This document shows positions 1 to 11,910 of a stretch of DNA of 64,000 nt, piece after piece. Position numbers and translations under genes: made by a program. Position 1 is the stretch's first letter, and every line of letters begins with the position of its first letter. A model generated the notes under the pieces. That model was not told the origin of the DNA. It saw nothing but the letters and a program-made list of their open reading frames with translations, and did not search any database. This stretch comes from Flaccisagitta enflata (lineage: Eukaryota; Chaetognatha; Sagittoidea; Aphragmophora), in assembly GCA_965153355.1 (NCBI GenBank), contig OZ231126.1:54064001-54128000 (forward strand), read 5' to 3'.

Positions 1-80
1 AAGTGTCATTTCAACTCATGTCAAATTCATGTGACTCATTTCAATTACATTTGACTCATTTCAAACGCGACTTGACTGTT
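1..80. repeat. Diverged short tandem units
   Basis: Units of roughly 18-20 bp built on GACTCATTTCAA repeat about four times with substitutions. No coding signal. Confidence 0.5.
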
Positions 81-130
81 TTCAACCTTCTATTGACAAT
101 CCACTATGCCACGTTGCAACTGCGTCGAGA

Positions 131-381
131 AATCTCCTCTTAACAACACAAATCGTCCTCTTGACAACACGAATCGTCCTCTTGACAACACAATCGTCCT
201 CTTGACAACACGAATCTTCCTCGACAACACAAATCGTCCTCTTGACAACACGAATCTTCCTCGACAACACAAATCGTCCTCTTGACAACACGAATCGTCC
301 TCTTGACAACACAAATCGTCCTCTTGACAACACGAATCTTCCTCGACAACACAAATCGTCCTCTTGACAACACAAATCTTC
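131..381. repeat. 18/20-bp minisatellite
   Basis: About 13 units alternate between a 20-bp form (AATCGTCCTCTTGACAACAC) and an 18-bp form that lacks TT and has C-to-T changes (AATCTTCCTCGACAACAC). Open frames on both strands here only translate the array. Confidence 0.9.
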
Positions 382-1757
382 CGATCGCCAGCTACTATCG
401 CCAACACCCGATCACTTCCACCAACGCTCAACAACTCCTCCTTTCAACGCGCGATATCTCCTTAACCGAATTGCAAATCGCCGACAATTTCTTTTTATTC
501 TGTTCCGCGTTTCACGATGTCGGAACAAGAACTCACCGATTCTCTCAATGGCTCCTTTCTAGTCAACTGTTTTTGTCGCTTGTCACATGGTCTATTTGCA
601 GTCCGTTCGCTCGTTGTATTTGTGTCTTCTTCTTTACTGTCCGTCGCTCTTACAATTATTACATATGGATCCATACTTGGATTTTCTTAAGTACGCTCAT
701 TTTTCATGCAAATTAGGCTTAAATAGATATTGTTGGCAATTTTATTACTAGAAAATTTAGCTAAATACGAATAAGAAATCAATATGACAGTAAAATTCTT
801 ATTGATAAGATTCAAACAAATATGTGTGATCATGTTTCTGAGATTTTTTTGTATTTTTTCAGTTTTTTAAAAAAATCTCTTTAAGTACCATTTCTGGCTG
901 GGTGGGCTGTTGGAAGAAAATTTTTTTTCCCCAAGCTCTTTTTTATGCCAGTGACAAGGAATCTTTAAAGGAAGCTTCATGAAAAATTTCAACCAAATCG
1001 GACAATTACTTTAGAAGTTATGCCATTTTCTTATTTTTTCATCTGGTAGGCTGGTTGGTCTGGTTGGACTGCTTGACATTCTGTAGGTCGAATCAGAATT
1101 TAGGCAAAAGACCCTCTTGGTCTAGGTATCAACCATGCAAAATTTCAATGGGCTAGCTCAAACCGCTCCTGAGATATGCTAATTTCAATTTTAAGAAATT
1201 TTATCAAATTAAGACACAAAAGCATCGCGTATTTGTGTGAGGAGCGCTGTGTGGAAACAAAGAATTAACTACGACGATCGTCCGACGAGCGTATCAATTC
1301 TGTTCACACTTCGAGGACCAACAAAATGTAAAATTTCATTGTGGCTTAACGCTTGGGAGTTAAGATTTCAAATTATCAGGGTATAATCAAAATTTCACGC
1401 TTTTTCACATGGTGTTGCCAGTTTTCATGTGAATTGTGTCACTTTGACACAACAGTGTCATATCTAAAGCGTTAGGTATGCTTTAGGTTTAAGTTTGGGG
1501 ATGTGCGCGAATTGATACGCTCCAAGAAAAATGCTGTATCTCCTCTTAGGATCAACCCAACAACATGAAAATGAAGGGAAATGTCCTTCAAGTAGTTGCC
1601 CATCGATTGTAAAAAGAAAAAATGCTTAATGTTGAAGATAAATGAGGTTAGAAAAAATAAATATCATAACATTCAATCTTGAGAGAAAAAAAGTAAAAAA
1701 ATCGAGAAGGGGTAAATTTGATTTTTATACCATTTTTTGACAACTTATTGATTGAGT
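382..1757. other. Unannotated AT-rich stretch
   Basis: No gene recognised. An open frame entered from the minisatellite runs to 716 but lacks any familiar domain. A 14-bp inverted pair (GAGCGTATCAATTC near 1289, its complement near 1513) is the only notable structure. Confidence 0.4.
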
Positions 1758-1761
1758 AGTC

Positions 1762-2245
1762 ACCCATAGATCTTAGATCGATAAAGATAGGGGTCAATGT
1801 CCACGGGACTGACCATGCCAGCCACTTAAAGTACCCCATGGGGCACCAAAAAGACGTGGGGGCAAGTTTTTAAAACTCAGGGTTTTCCTTCTACTTCATT
1901 TGACCTCTGGAAAGCATCAGTGAACCATTTTTCATAAAATGTAATGGAAGGACTCAACTTTGTCGGCTCATATTTCCAAAACGAATTGAGCTAATGAGCT
2001 CAATTTAGGCTCATTTTAAAGAGCTGACACAGCTCTTTAAAATGAGCCTAAGTTGAGGTCAGTAGCTCAATTCGTTTAGGAGCGACAGTCTTCCAAAGTT
2101 GATGTTTTTTTTAGAATAATGGCAAAAAAACCTTACAACTTCGTCAGCTCAATTTGGGCTCATTTTAAAGAACAGACACAGCTCTTTGAAATAAGACCAA
2201 GTTGAGGTCAGTAGCTTGATTCGTTAAGGAGCGAGAGTCTCTCAA
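1762..2245 (+). repeat. Inverted-repeat family G, left copy
   Basis: Reads as the reverse complement of 5745-6381, including the CCCCATGGGGCA block near 1838 and the CTCAGGGTTTTCCTTC block. Within the copy, two hairpin units (about 1985-2100 and 2140-2245) pair TTTAAAGAGCTG with CAGCTCTTTAAA. It ends where an A element begins. Confidence 0.8.
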
Positions 2246-2255
2246 AGTTGAAAAT

Positions 2256-2614
2256 TTTTAGTCGCGTGCTACACGACTCTACACCCCGCTTTGTCGGTCC
2301 GTCGGTCGGTCGGTCGGTCCCCTTTTTTACTTTTTTGTCCGTTGAGACATTTTTTAAGTCATTATAGGGTGTGTTAAGTAATCTAAAGTCATTGTAAGTC
2401 ATGCCTAGTCATTCTAGGTCATTCTTAATCATTTTAAGTCATATTAAGTCATTTTAAGTTATTTTCGGTCATTTGGTCATTTAGTCATTTTAAGTCCTTT
2501 TTGGTCATTTTAAGTCATTCTAAGCCATTCTAAGTCATTTTGAGCCATTCTAAGTCATTCTAAGTCATTTTAAGTCTGTAAGTCTCGCACGCGACTTATA
2601 GGTGTTGGCCTTGT
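2256..2614 (-). mobile_element. A-family element, AACACC-head subfamily
   Basis: Read on the minus strand the head is ACAAGGCCAACACCTATAAG followed by TCGCGTGCGAGAC. The core is about 200 bp of a decamer related to TAAGTCATTC. Next comes a CCGA tract and the tail palindrome ending GCGACTAAAAA. Confidence 0.85.
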
Positions 2615-2659
2615 TTAAGATAAATGTTGATAAATGCTTAAGATAAGATAGACTCACCA

Positions 2660-3117
2660 ATGTAACCTCGGCCGTTTTTGGGCACAGGGGTGAATTTCCA
2701 GATGTTCATCCGTCCATCCGTCCGTCCTTCTGTCCATCTACCCGTCTGTCCATTCTTCCATCCATTTGTCCGTCCTTCTGTCCATCCCCCCCCCCCCCGA
2801 GGGCCGAGGTTGCTTTAGCCCTAATCAATGCATAAGTCTCATTGATTTATAAGGAAAATTGATGAAAAGTGAAATTTTCATTGAATAACATGGAAAATTT
2901 GTGAAAAATTGAAAAAATGTAAAATTCCCATTGAACATGGAATACTGCTGTGAAGGCCTAAAATTTGCCCTCCCAGAATGTCTGGAAATTCACCCCTGTG
3001 TCCTAAAGGACATTGGCCCTTTTGGGCCGCTGCTTTGCTCTCCTTCAACTCTTCAGCTGATCACTCCAAGGAGTGCATCGGGAAGCGTGGACCATGTGCG
3101 ATCCTTGGATGATTAGT
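2660..3117. repeat. B-family module
   Basis: Starts with GGGCACAGGGGTGAATTTCC and ends with its inverse (GGAAATTCACCCCTGTGTCC), then GGCCCTTTTGGGCCGCTGC and a GATCCTTGGATGATTAG end. The interior is a (GTCC/ATCC)n run with a 13-14 base C tract near 2785. Confidence 0.65.
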
Positions 3118-3213
3118 TATCTCTAGAATGGAATGAGGTGCAGACCGCAGCTTGGATGCTTTGGAAGGTGTTTTGACAAATCTTTAAAATGGGTGCAATC
3201 TGGCTGTCGCTGC

Positions 3214-3826
3214 TCTTTGGGCAGTGGCCTCGAAGGGGCCAATGCACTATGCTTTCACACAAGGGGAAATTTCTCCTTCCTTCTTCTACTTCCCCGTCCG
3301 TCCCCCCCAACCCGCCCAGGCCTCCAAACCCAACTTTGCCAAATGCTGCCAAATTCTGCCAAATGCTGCCAAATTCTGCCAAATTCTGCCAAATCTTGCC
3401 AAATTCTACCTAATTTTGCCAAATTTTGCCAATATCTGCCAGATTCGGCGGAATTTGACCAAATTTGGCAGATTTTAGTAAATGCCGGCAGAATTTAGCC
3501 AAATTCTGCCAAATTCCAGACCCATATCCCAGCCTCAAGACCCAAATTCGAGCATCAGACTGAATCCCACTTTCAGAGCCCAAATCCTAGCCTCAAGAAA
3601 AAAAATCCAGCAATGGAGCCCAAAACCCAGCTTTAAATCCCAAACCTCATCCCAAAGGCCCAATTCCCAACCACTAGAAGATGGAGAAGGAGAAATTTCC
3701 TCATGTGTGAAAGCATAGGTCATCGGCTTCTTTGGGGCTGCTGCCCTGCTCCTTTCGTCAATTTCAATCACAACCTACTTAAGCAGGGCACAAGTACGGC
3801 TGACCATCTGACGCTTTTGCGACTAC
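3214..3826. repeat. B-family module with TGCCAAATTC core
   Basis: Inverted arms: GGGCAGTGGCCTCGAAGGGG..CTATGCTTTCACAC at the left, and GTGTGAAAGCATAGGTCATC..GGGGCTGCTGCCC at the right. The right side extends through GCAGGGCAC and GACGCTTTTGCGACTA. The core has about 12 copies of a TGCCAAATTC decamer (3340-3500), then 20-bp AGCCTCAAGACCCAAAT-like units. Confidence 0.75.
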
Positions 3827-4134
3827 TTTTTTTATGAGCAGAAGTCACCAAAAGTTGTTGCACATTTAGGATATAACAGACACAACCAACAAAACTTAAT
3901 CTGTACATATTCCCAAAACAAATTGGCCTACAGAATCCAGATTGGTCGCGATTTAAAGAGTAAACAAGTTTTTAAACAAGACTTATGACTCAATAAGAGC
4001 TTGTCCATCAGTTGGTTGGTCGGTTGGCAGATATATAGATTATGGAGGAGCGAGGAGCGCCGCTCCTTGGAAAGGCAGGAGGCTCGTCGGAAACTTTGTA
4101 TGGAAGAGGAAAAAAAGAAGGAAGCAAAAAGAAA

Positions 4135-4144
4135 GTTAGAATGA

Positions 4145-4216
<72 letters not shown>

Positions 4217-4290
4217 GAAAAGAAAGAAAGAAGAAAGAGAGAAAGAAAGAAAAAAGAAAGAAAGAGAGAAAGAGAGAAAGAAAAATGAAA
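4135..4290. repeat. (AAAG)n microsatellite
   Basis: Near-continuous AAAG/GAAA tetranucleotides with a few AG interruptions. Lys/Glu/Arg and Phe/Leu/Ser open frames here are translation of the repeat. Confidence 0.95.
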
Positions 4291-4311
4291 GAAATAGAGA
4301 AAGATTCATTT

Positions 4312-4467
4312 TTTTTAGTCACGGACCCGCGACTCTACACCATGCCGTGTCGGTAGGTCCGTTGGTCCGTTGGTCCGTCCAAAATATTTCTATAATTGCA
4401 AGTGGTTTTTGAATTAATGCTCCTGCCCATCTGTCCGCAACTGGATTGCCGTGTATCCGGCCTTGTT
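4312..4467 (-). mobile_element. A-family element, CGGAC subfamily
   Basis: On the minus strand: head ACAAGGCCGGATACACGGCA, then GTTGCGGACAGATGGGCAGG, a short core, and the tail GTCGCGGGTCCGTGAC followed by an A-run. Both ends carry CGGAC rather than CGTGC. Confidence 0.85.
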
Positions 4468-4565
4468 GATTTTCAATCTTGATTGCTGCAACAAAAAAGT
4501 TGAACCCCGCTCTAACAGACCCGCCAATAATGAAACTCCGCCTAAAATACCACTTGGATAAAAAA

Positions 4566-4788
4566 ACACGGCCAACACCTATAAGTCGCATGCGAGACTT
4601 ACAGATTGACTTTGAATGACTGATAATGACTTAGAATGACTCAGTATACTCTTAAATGACTTTAAATGACTCAAAGAAATAAAATTGATAAAAAAAATAA
4701 AAGTGTGACCGACATACCAACCAAACGACCGACCGACCGACCGACCGACGGACAAAGCGGGATATAGTCGCATGCACGCGACTAAAAA
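4566..4788 (+). mobile_element. A-family element with defined empty site
   Basis: Head ACACGGCCAACACCTATAAG, then TCGCATGCGAGAC; decamer core; CCGA tract; tail GTCGCATGCACGCGACTAAA. Flanks CCACTTGGAT and GACGCACCT are contiguous, separated only by nine A, at 31287-31320, which is the uninserted site. Confidence 0.92.
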
Positions 4789-5144
4789 GACGCACCTTTC
4801 TATCAATTGATAAAAAAGATTTAGTAAATAATTTTAGCTATTTCTAGGATATGCATTTTGAAAGATTTTCAATAAATCTTTCATTCTAGAACAATCCCAG
4901 GTCTGTACATCTCAAACGGTTTAGAAGCTAGAGCTCTGCAAAGAGAAGCACTATTTTGCTAAAATGCATTTTTTTCAAAGGGAGTGCAAAACTGAAATAG
5001 GCAACGTTTTTACTCAAACTAATGCCATTTCTAAACGAAAAAGGATAGCAATACCAGATTGGCGCCAAATGAAAGTTCTTTCAAAGATCTTCAAAACAAT
5101 CTAAGATTTTCTAAAGTTATATTGGCAATTTACAATATTATTAT

Positions 5145-5280
5145 TAGGGATGTGGAAGCGATTGACCGCTTCCATTTTGGAGGATGGGAGAGCTACTAGT
5201 ATTTGTACTACAAAATGGAAGCGGAAGCGGAAGCGGAAGTGGTGGAAGTGGCACTAAAATCGACCGCTTCCACATCCCTA
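5145..5280. mobile_element. hAT-like MITE
   Basis: 136 bp with termini TAGGGATGTGGAAGCG and CGCTTCCACATCCCTA. Flanking octamers ATTATTAT (5137-5144) and ATTATTAC (5281-5288) match 7/8, the length expected for hAT target duplication. The interior repeats GGAAGC. Confidence 0.8.
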
Positions 5281-5349
5281 ATTATTACGTCTATAACAGA
5301 TTAGATTTGCTGGTCTCTTGAAATGCGTTAGAGCGGGATTTAACTGTAT

Positions 5350-5744
5350 TTACCAATGGCAATAGGCAATGCGGGCTATTGCCTATCGAAATTCCGATGG
5401 AAATATTTGAATTGTGCAACATATAGTGATAATAAATCAAAGCCATCAATTAACCTCTACTTCTTTCTAGTGGAAACCGACTAAATCACGTAACGACTAG
5501 TAGTGCAAATACCGCCCTATAACCTGTGACCGATCAACCAAATGATGGACCAACAGACCGTTGGACTGACTGACCAAGGGACCAACTGACCGACGGAAAG
5601 ACAAAGTGAAGCATGCAACTAGAAACTTTGAAAATATGCAAGATAGGATTACTACACTAATTTTCAACAATCTGGCGTTTACAAAGTTGCTTGGTAAGAA
5701 ATGGTCAATTACAAAATACCATCAACTGGATATGGGCTAATTGT
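5350..5744. other. Intergenic stretch with decayed A tail
   Basis: No gene. Positions 5520-5632 hold a degenerate (GACCAACTGACC)-like run ending GCATGCAACTAGAAA, a worn plus-strand A tail. Confidence 0.4.
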
Positions 5745-6381
5745 AAAGAACGCGTTTCCTTTTTATTATGAGCCTGAATTGAGCTCAGTAGCTAAATTCG
5801 TATAGAAGATATGAGATGACTAAGTTGCAAGGGTTTTTGCCATTAATGATAAAATTACATCAACTTTTAAAGACTGTCGCTCTTTAACGAATTGAGCTAT
5901 TGACATCAATTTTGGCTCATTCTAAAGGGCTGTGTGAGTTCTTTAAAATGAGCTCAAATTGAGCTCAGTAGCTCAATTCGTTTAGAAGATATGAGCTGAT
6001 AAAGTTGTAAGGGTTTTTGCCATTATTGATAAAATTACACCAACTTTGGAAGACTGTCGTTCTAAACATATTGAGCTATTGACCTCAATTTGGGCTCATT
6101 TTAAAGAGCTAAGTCAGCTCTTTAAAATGAGCCTAAATTGAGCTCGTTTGCTCAATTCGTTCAGGAGATATGAGCTGACAAAGTTAACTCCTTCCATTCA
6201 TTTTTATTAAAAATTGTTCTCCTCTGTTCTCCAGAGAAAAAACGAAGTGGAAGGAAAACCCTGAGTTTTAAAAACTTGCCTCCACGTCTTTTTGATGCCC
6301 CATGGGGTACTACGAGTGGCTGTCATGGTCAGTCCCGTGGACATTGACCCCTATCTTTATCGATCTAAGATCTATGGGTGT
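5745..6381 (-). repeat. Inverted-repeat family G, right copy
   Basis: Inverse of 1762-2245, with three hairpin units (about 5745-5830, 5880-6000, 6055-6170). Each pairs GAGCTCAATTT/AAATTGAGCTC or TTTAAAGAGCT/AGCTCTTTAAA arms. ATGCCCCATGGGGTACTA lies near 6294. Confidence 0.8.
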
Positions 6382-7210
6382 AGTGAGTTGAATTTTTTTG
6401 TGTATCCTGTGGGATTGATACTAGTTGATAAAAACTCATCATATCATAAGATGCGACATTTTTTGATTGGTTTTGCTTGCTATTTCTTATAGGAGACAGA
6501 ATGGAGACACGCCAAAAAGAGCCCTCTGAACAAATTTTTAGACCCTCTAGGGGTAGGGAGGGTCACAAAAAATGGTTTGAAATTGTACACTGGGTAGTTA
6601 TGAATGTCTTTGAACCATTTAAATCATTTATAATGCTGTATCTGAAGCTTGGGCCAACATAGATTGGCAGAAAGTCGGGCCCTCAAGCATGCTGTGGAAC
6701 CGTGACATTTGCCTTTAGAAGAAATTTGAAAAACAGTAAAGAGATCTCATTCAAAATTTGTGTTGAAATGGCACAAGCGCAAGTATTTCAATCAACGTTG
6801 AATAACTTTTAAACGCATTGAACTAGAGGGTTTGCGTAGATCTCTTGCAAATTTGAAGAGCTTTAATTATCTCACCAATTTTTTTAGAATTGGTTGATTC
6901 TAACCTGAAATATACATGTAAATGTGCCGGAAGATTTTTTTTTTGCAAGATAGTATGATAGGCATTTGTGCATTACAATTCATTCATTCATTCATCCATT
7001 CATTCATTTGTTTGTTCATTCATTCTTCCACTTATTTATCGATACATTCATCGATTTATTCACTAAACTCATTGATTGACTCACTGGTTTATTCCTTGAT
7101 TCATTCATCGATTCATTCATTCCCTCTAAAAGTAAAAGTGTGTTAGAAACTTAGTTTCTTCCGTCTTATTAAAAACATTTATAAACTGTTCCGTATACAG
7201 GTATCGCACA
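6382..7210. other. No gene seen; (ATTC)n patch
   Basis: AT-rich DNA without recognisable coding. Positions 6978-7125 hold degenerate ATTC/ATTG tetranucleotides. Confidence 0.4.
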
Positions 7211-8241
7211 ACAAGGCCGAATATTTATTGGCATGGCTACGTTAGTTGCACGCAGGTGGGAAGTAGTAATGTACGGTCTAATATCCGCTAGCCCAAAACC
7301 CTTTGAAAAAATAAAAAAACAGTAACCGTTTCCAATTTTTTGCACACTAGTCCTAAAAAAGGTGTAGACTAAGAATATCAACTTCGTTTTATGCTAGTGC
7401 GAGCCGAAAAAATTAGAAGCACATATTTTGGCAAAAATAGTATTTTTTTGTTAACAATGGCATAACTATGAAGAAAAAATATGATTTGTTAATGATAAAC
7501 AATTATCTGCTGAACATTTGTAAGAAATTTCATGAAGTTCGGTTGATGTTTAGACACATAAAATGCATTTTAAAACTTTAAAATTTAAAAAGATGAACCT
7601 TAATAAAAAGAATAATGACCAAAAAAACAAATTACTACAATATGCAAATGAGCTTTTGGCGAAAATTGCTAAAACCACACAAACATCAAATTTCTATTGA
7701 GATCATGGGTAGTAATCATCATAAAAGTATGAAAATTGGTACGGAAGTGTGTTTTGGTAAGATCTAACATTCCCTGATTTTTTTTGGTGTTTTTTTTTCA
7801 TCAAAACTTAATTTTTTACACTTTAAAGTTTTAAAATGCATTTTAAGCTTCTTAATGGAACTGCATGAAACTTCTCACAAATGTTCAGCAGATGACTATT
7901 TATAATTAGATGGCCTTATTCTTTCTTCAGAGTTGCATCTTGATACAATTTTTTAGCAAAAAACCATCATTTTTGGCCAAAAAAAGTGCTTCTAATTTTT
8001 TTGGCTCGCAATTGGGTAAAATGAAGTTGATATTCATAATCCACACCTTTTAAAGGGCTAGTGTGCAAAAAATTAGGGACTGTTATTTTTTTTCCAAAAC
8101 TCTTAAAATTGAGCTTTTGGTCCAGCGGATACTTGACCGTGTAAAATCCGCCATGCTCGACAAATGGGACAGATAAACGAACAGAGGAATGATCGGACAG
8201 ACGGACAGGCGGAACAAAAAATGGCTTGCACACGACTAAAA
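7211..8241 (+). mobile_element. A-family element carrying a foldback core
   Basis: Head ACAAGGCCGAATATTTATTG..GGCTACGTTAGTTGCACGCAGG; tail GACAGACGGACAGGCGG..GGCTTGCACACGACTAAAA. The usual tandem core is replaced by an inverted repeat with arms of about 350 bp. Confidence 0.75.
7268..8143. repeat. 870-bp foldback inside the A element
   Basis: Left arm about 7268-7620 and right arm about 7795-8143 are imperfect reverse complements. Anchors are ATCCGCT (7280 against 8131), TTTTTTGCACACTAG/CTAGTGTGCAAAAAA, GAAGCACA/TGTGCTTC and AAAATGCATTTTAA in both. About 170 bp separate them. Confidence 0.85.
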
Positions 8242-8273
8242 CAATAACAGTTACATGGGCGCGTTCATATGCA

Positions 8274-8690
8274 TTTTTAGTCGCATGCTACGCGACTCTA
8301 TGTCGGTCCGTCGGTTGGTTGGTCGGTTGGCCCCTTTTTACTCATTAGGTTTAAAAGCCCTGATTACAGTTCACAGAAAGGTAAGAGATTCACCAAGCAA
8401 AATAAAAAAGTTTTAAATTCAATAAATCGTAAAATCTTTCGACATGCGTCAAAGTTGCTACAATCTCACTGGCCCAAAGATATTTTTTGTCTCTTCATAT
8501 ATCCAAGCAGAAAATGATATGTAAGTCAATACTTAGCTGACCAGTTGGGTTTGAGAAAAAAAATTGGTCTTCATGCCCAATGTTATAGATGAATGGATGC
8601 TTTATCGCCTATGGGTGTTGGTTGCTATATAACCTTGTCCAGCACTACTTGTGCCCACTGCGACTAGGGTAGCCGTGTATCCGGCCTTGG
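8274..8690 (-). mobile_element. A-family element with E-repeat interior
   Basis: Tail (plus strand) TTTTTAGTCGCATGCTACGC, GGTCGGTTGG tract, then about 220 bp shared in inverse orientation with 61440-61665, and head complement GGTAGCCGTGTATCCGGCC. Confidence 0.8.
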
Positions 8691-9012
8691 TAAAACTATC
8701 AATGTACTAAATAAAGTCTCCGTCTTATAAATAGAAAATGTCATCGCCTAAATTATTACTATAAGTTTCCATCTCCTTCCCTCGGTACAAAAAAAAAATC
8801 TTTGAGTGAATATTGGGAGGGAAAAAAGAAAATGATGAAAAGCGAAGGGAAGGGAAGGGAAATTCGCTGCAAAAGAAATATGGCGTCAAATTCAAAAAAG
8901 AAGCCAAAAAGTTGTAAAAAAGAAAACTTGAAATCAACCAGAAAGTTAGGAGCAAAAATGAAGGAGAAGCAGGAAGAAAATGAAAATAGAAAAAAAAAAG
9001 TGAGAAAGACAG

Positions 9013-9017
<5 letters not shown>

Positions 9018-9072
<55 letters not shown>
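9018..9072. repeat. (GA)n microsatellite
   Basis: Pure GA run. The preceding 300 bp are A/G-rich and give a Lys/Glu-rich open frame (8802-9125) that looks compositional. Confidence 0.95.
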
Positions 9073-10091
<1,019 letters not shown>

Positions 10092-10395
10092 CGCGCACAC
10101 GAGTCATCTACCTTAAAAACGGCACACAAATCAAACATAGACAATAAAATTTCACAACCTAAGCAAGGCGTAAGATGTCACTGACATTAGAAATGACGGC
10201 GCTTCTCGATTGAGCTGTTTCGTGTAAATTTTAAAAGCGTCTTTAGCGCGGTAAACGTTAAATAATTTAAATAAATACGCAAATAAATAATGGTGATCGT
10301 ATGCGAACTTTCATGAATCAGGGGACATGATCTGACCATGAGCAATGATCATGATAAATCAGCTTTGATGGTATTGATTCGACATGCACGACATC

Positions 10396-10958
10396 GCTTT
10401 TGGGCAGCGGCCCCGAAGGGATCGATGACCAAGGCTTTCGCACTTATGGGGAATTTTCTCCTCCTTCTCCTCCTCCTCCTCCTCCTCCTTCTCCTCCCTC
10501 AAAGCCCACCCTCAAAGCCCACCCAAATTCCAGTCTCGAGGCCCAAATCCCAGTCTTGAGACCCCAATCCCAGACTTGAGGCCCAAATTCTAGCCTCAAG
10601 GCCCAAATCCAAACTTGGAGGCCAAGATCCTAGCCTTGAGGCCAAAATCTCAGCCTCACGGTCCAAATCCCTGCCAAGAGGCCTAGATCCCAACCTCAAA
10701 GCTGAGATTTGGACCTCAAGGCTGGGATCTGGGCCTCATGACTGGGATTGGGGTCTCAAGACTTGGATTTGGGCCTCAAGACTAAAATTTGTGACGGAGG
10801 AGGAAGAGGAGATTGAGAAGGAGAAAATTCCCCACATGTGGGAAAGTTTAGGGTATCGACCCCGTCGGGGCCACTGCCCTACTTTCCTTTCAACTTCAAG
10901 CACAACCTACACAGGCAGGGCACGGGTACCATCGCACGCTTTTGCGTCTATTCTTCTT
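10396..10958. repeat. B-family module with 20-bp core
   Basis: Left GGGCAGCGGCCCCGAAGGG, right GTCGGGGCCACTGCCC then GCAGGGCACGGGTACC and ACGCTTTTGCGTCTA. The core is (CTC)n followed by about 14 units of roughly 20 bp such as AGGCCCAAATCCCAGTCTTG. The units invert sense near 10700 (GGGATTTGGGCCTCAAGACT). Confidence 0.75.
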
Positions 10959-11216
10959 TGGTATTTGGCTAACATCCATTGGTAAAAATTCATGGGAGAA
11001 TGGGTGACAAATATGGACAGTTGATGACATATTTTGTGGTATAGCCGTAAAGGTTCATAAAGTTCTTTCTACGATGCATGAAATCGATCAATCGTCACCA
11101 ATTTTTGTCATTTTGACACCCAGTGGCAATTACAGACGCCTAAAAGAATCTGGGGAATCTGGAGGCTTTTCTCTTGAAGACATTTTCCACGTCTCTGCTC
11201 TGAGTCCAAGTCTCAC

Positions 11217-11288
11217 GTCGGGGATCGATTGTGTCCAAAATGTGGGCCTCTACGTGGAGCTCGGTCAAGCTCGTCATCGTGTTGAGCA
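11217..11288 (-). CDS. Leucine-rich-repeat exon D (candidate)
   Basis: The minus strand shows acceptor CCTCCTCTAG at 11289-11298 and donor GTGAGA at 11211-11216. The 72-nt exon enters and leaves in phase 1 and encodes one 24-residue repeat, LNTMTSLTELHVEAHILDTI being its core. Joined to exon C, the seam reads ELPP then V-LNTM, the usual LPxxLxxLxxLxxLxV pattern. If the donor is not used, the frame stays open to a TAG at 11140-11142. LRR motifs generally mediate protein binding; no effector domain is seen. Confidence 0.65.
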
Positions 11289-11358
11289 CTAGAGGAGGAA
11301 ATCACAGCAAGACAAAGCTAGAATGTAATAGTTCATTATAGGTCTGATGCGGGGTTAC

Positions 11359-11421
11359 CCTCCGCCATATTTACTGAAAGTTTTGTCATCGGAGCCGCAT
11401 CCCCGGAGCATCCCCGGCGAC
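11359..11421 (-). CDS. Possible additional LRR exon (weak)
   Basis: Acceptor CTGGCACAG ends at 11422 and donor GTAACC lies at 11353-11358. The 63-nt piece is phase 1 to phase 1 and includes APMTKLSVNMAE, reminiscent of an LRR strand. Exons C and D also join cleanly without it, so it may be skipped, alternative or spurious. Confidence 0.3.
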
Positions 11422-11449
11422 CTGTGCCAGGACGTCGTTTTAGAGAATG

Positions 11450-11572
<123 letters not shown>

Positions 11573-11612
11573 CTAATGTCTGTTATGACCGATATCGTGG
11601 TCATTCACTCAC

Positions 11613-11769
11613 CAGGCGGTAGTTCGGCAAGTCCTTCGTTGTTGCAGATGTCGAGGAAAGTGAGATGTCTAAGTTGGTCGAATCCTTCAGGCAATCCCGC
11701 GATTTTGTTGTCGGCAGCTTCGAGTCTCTCCAATTTCGGCAGCTTTAAAGCGAAACTCAAATCTTGCAA
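11613..11769 (-). CDS. Leucine-rich-repeat exon C
   Basis: A pyrimidine tract and CAG acceptor end at 11770; donor GTGAGTGA follows at 11612. The exon is 157 nt, entering in phase 0 and leaving in phase 1. It encodes about two repeats: LPKLERLEAADNKIAGLPEG and LRHLTFLDICNNEGLAELPP. Regular L/N spacing is typical of 22-24-residue intracellular-type LRRs such as the SHOC2/Scribble-like class. Family membership is clear but the specific orthologue is not. Confidence 0.85.
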
Positions 11770-11910
11770 CTGAAAAAAACAAAACAAAGAAAACATCATT
11801 AACTACCTCATTACGCGAAACAGTCATTTCTTGGAGGCGAGTCATTGTGGAGTACAAAGGCAGGATCGAACGGACAAGAATCGAGACCACGCCAGACACG
11901 CAGTTTGGAA

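Larger units (their letters stand above)
4496..5347. mobile_element. TIR element of pogo/Tigger style, interrupted
   Basis: Left end GTTGAACCCCGCTCTAACAG and right end GTTAGAGCGGGATTTAACTG, followed by TA, are inverse copies. Related sequence recurs at 31.3-32.06 kb. It hosts an A element (4566-4788) and a hAT-like MITE (5145-5280), so it is older than both. Confidence 0.6.

Noticed and set aside
282-716. 144-codon frame after the minisatellite
   Set aside because: Enters from the repeat and shows no motif, splice border or family resemblance.
2908-3116. Short plus-strand frame near 2931
   Set aside because: Falls in B-module sequence repeated elsewhere in both orientations.
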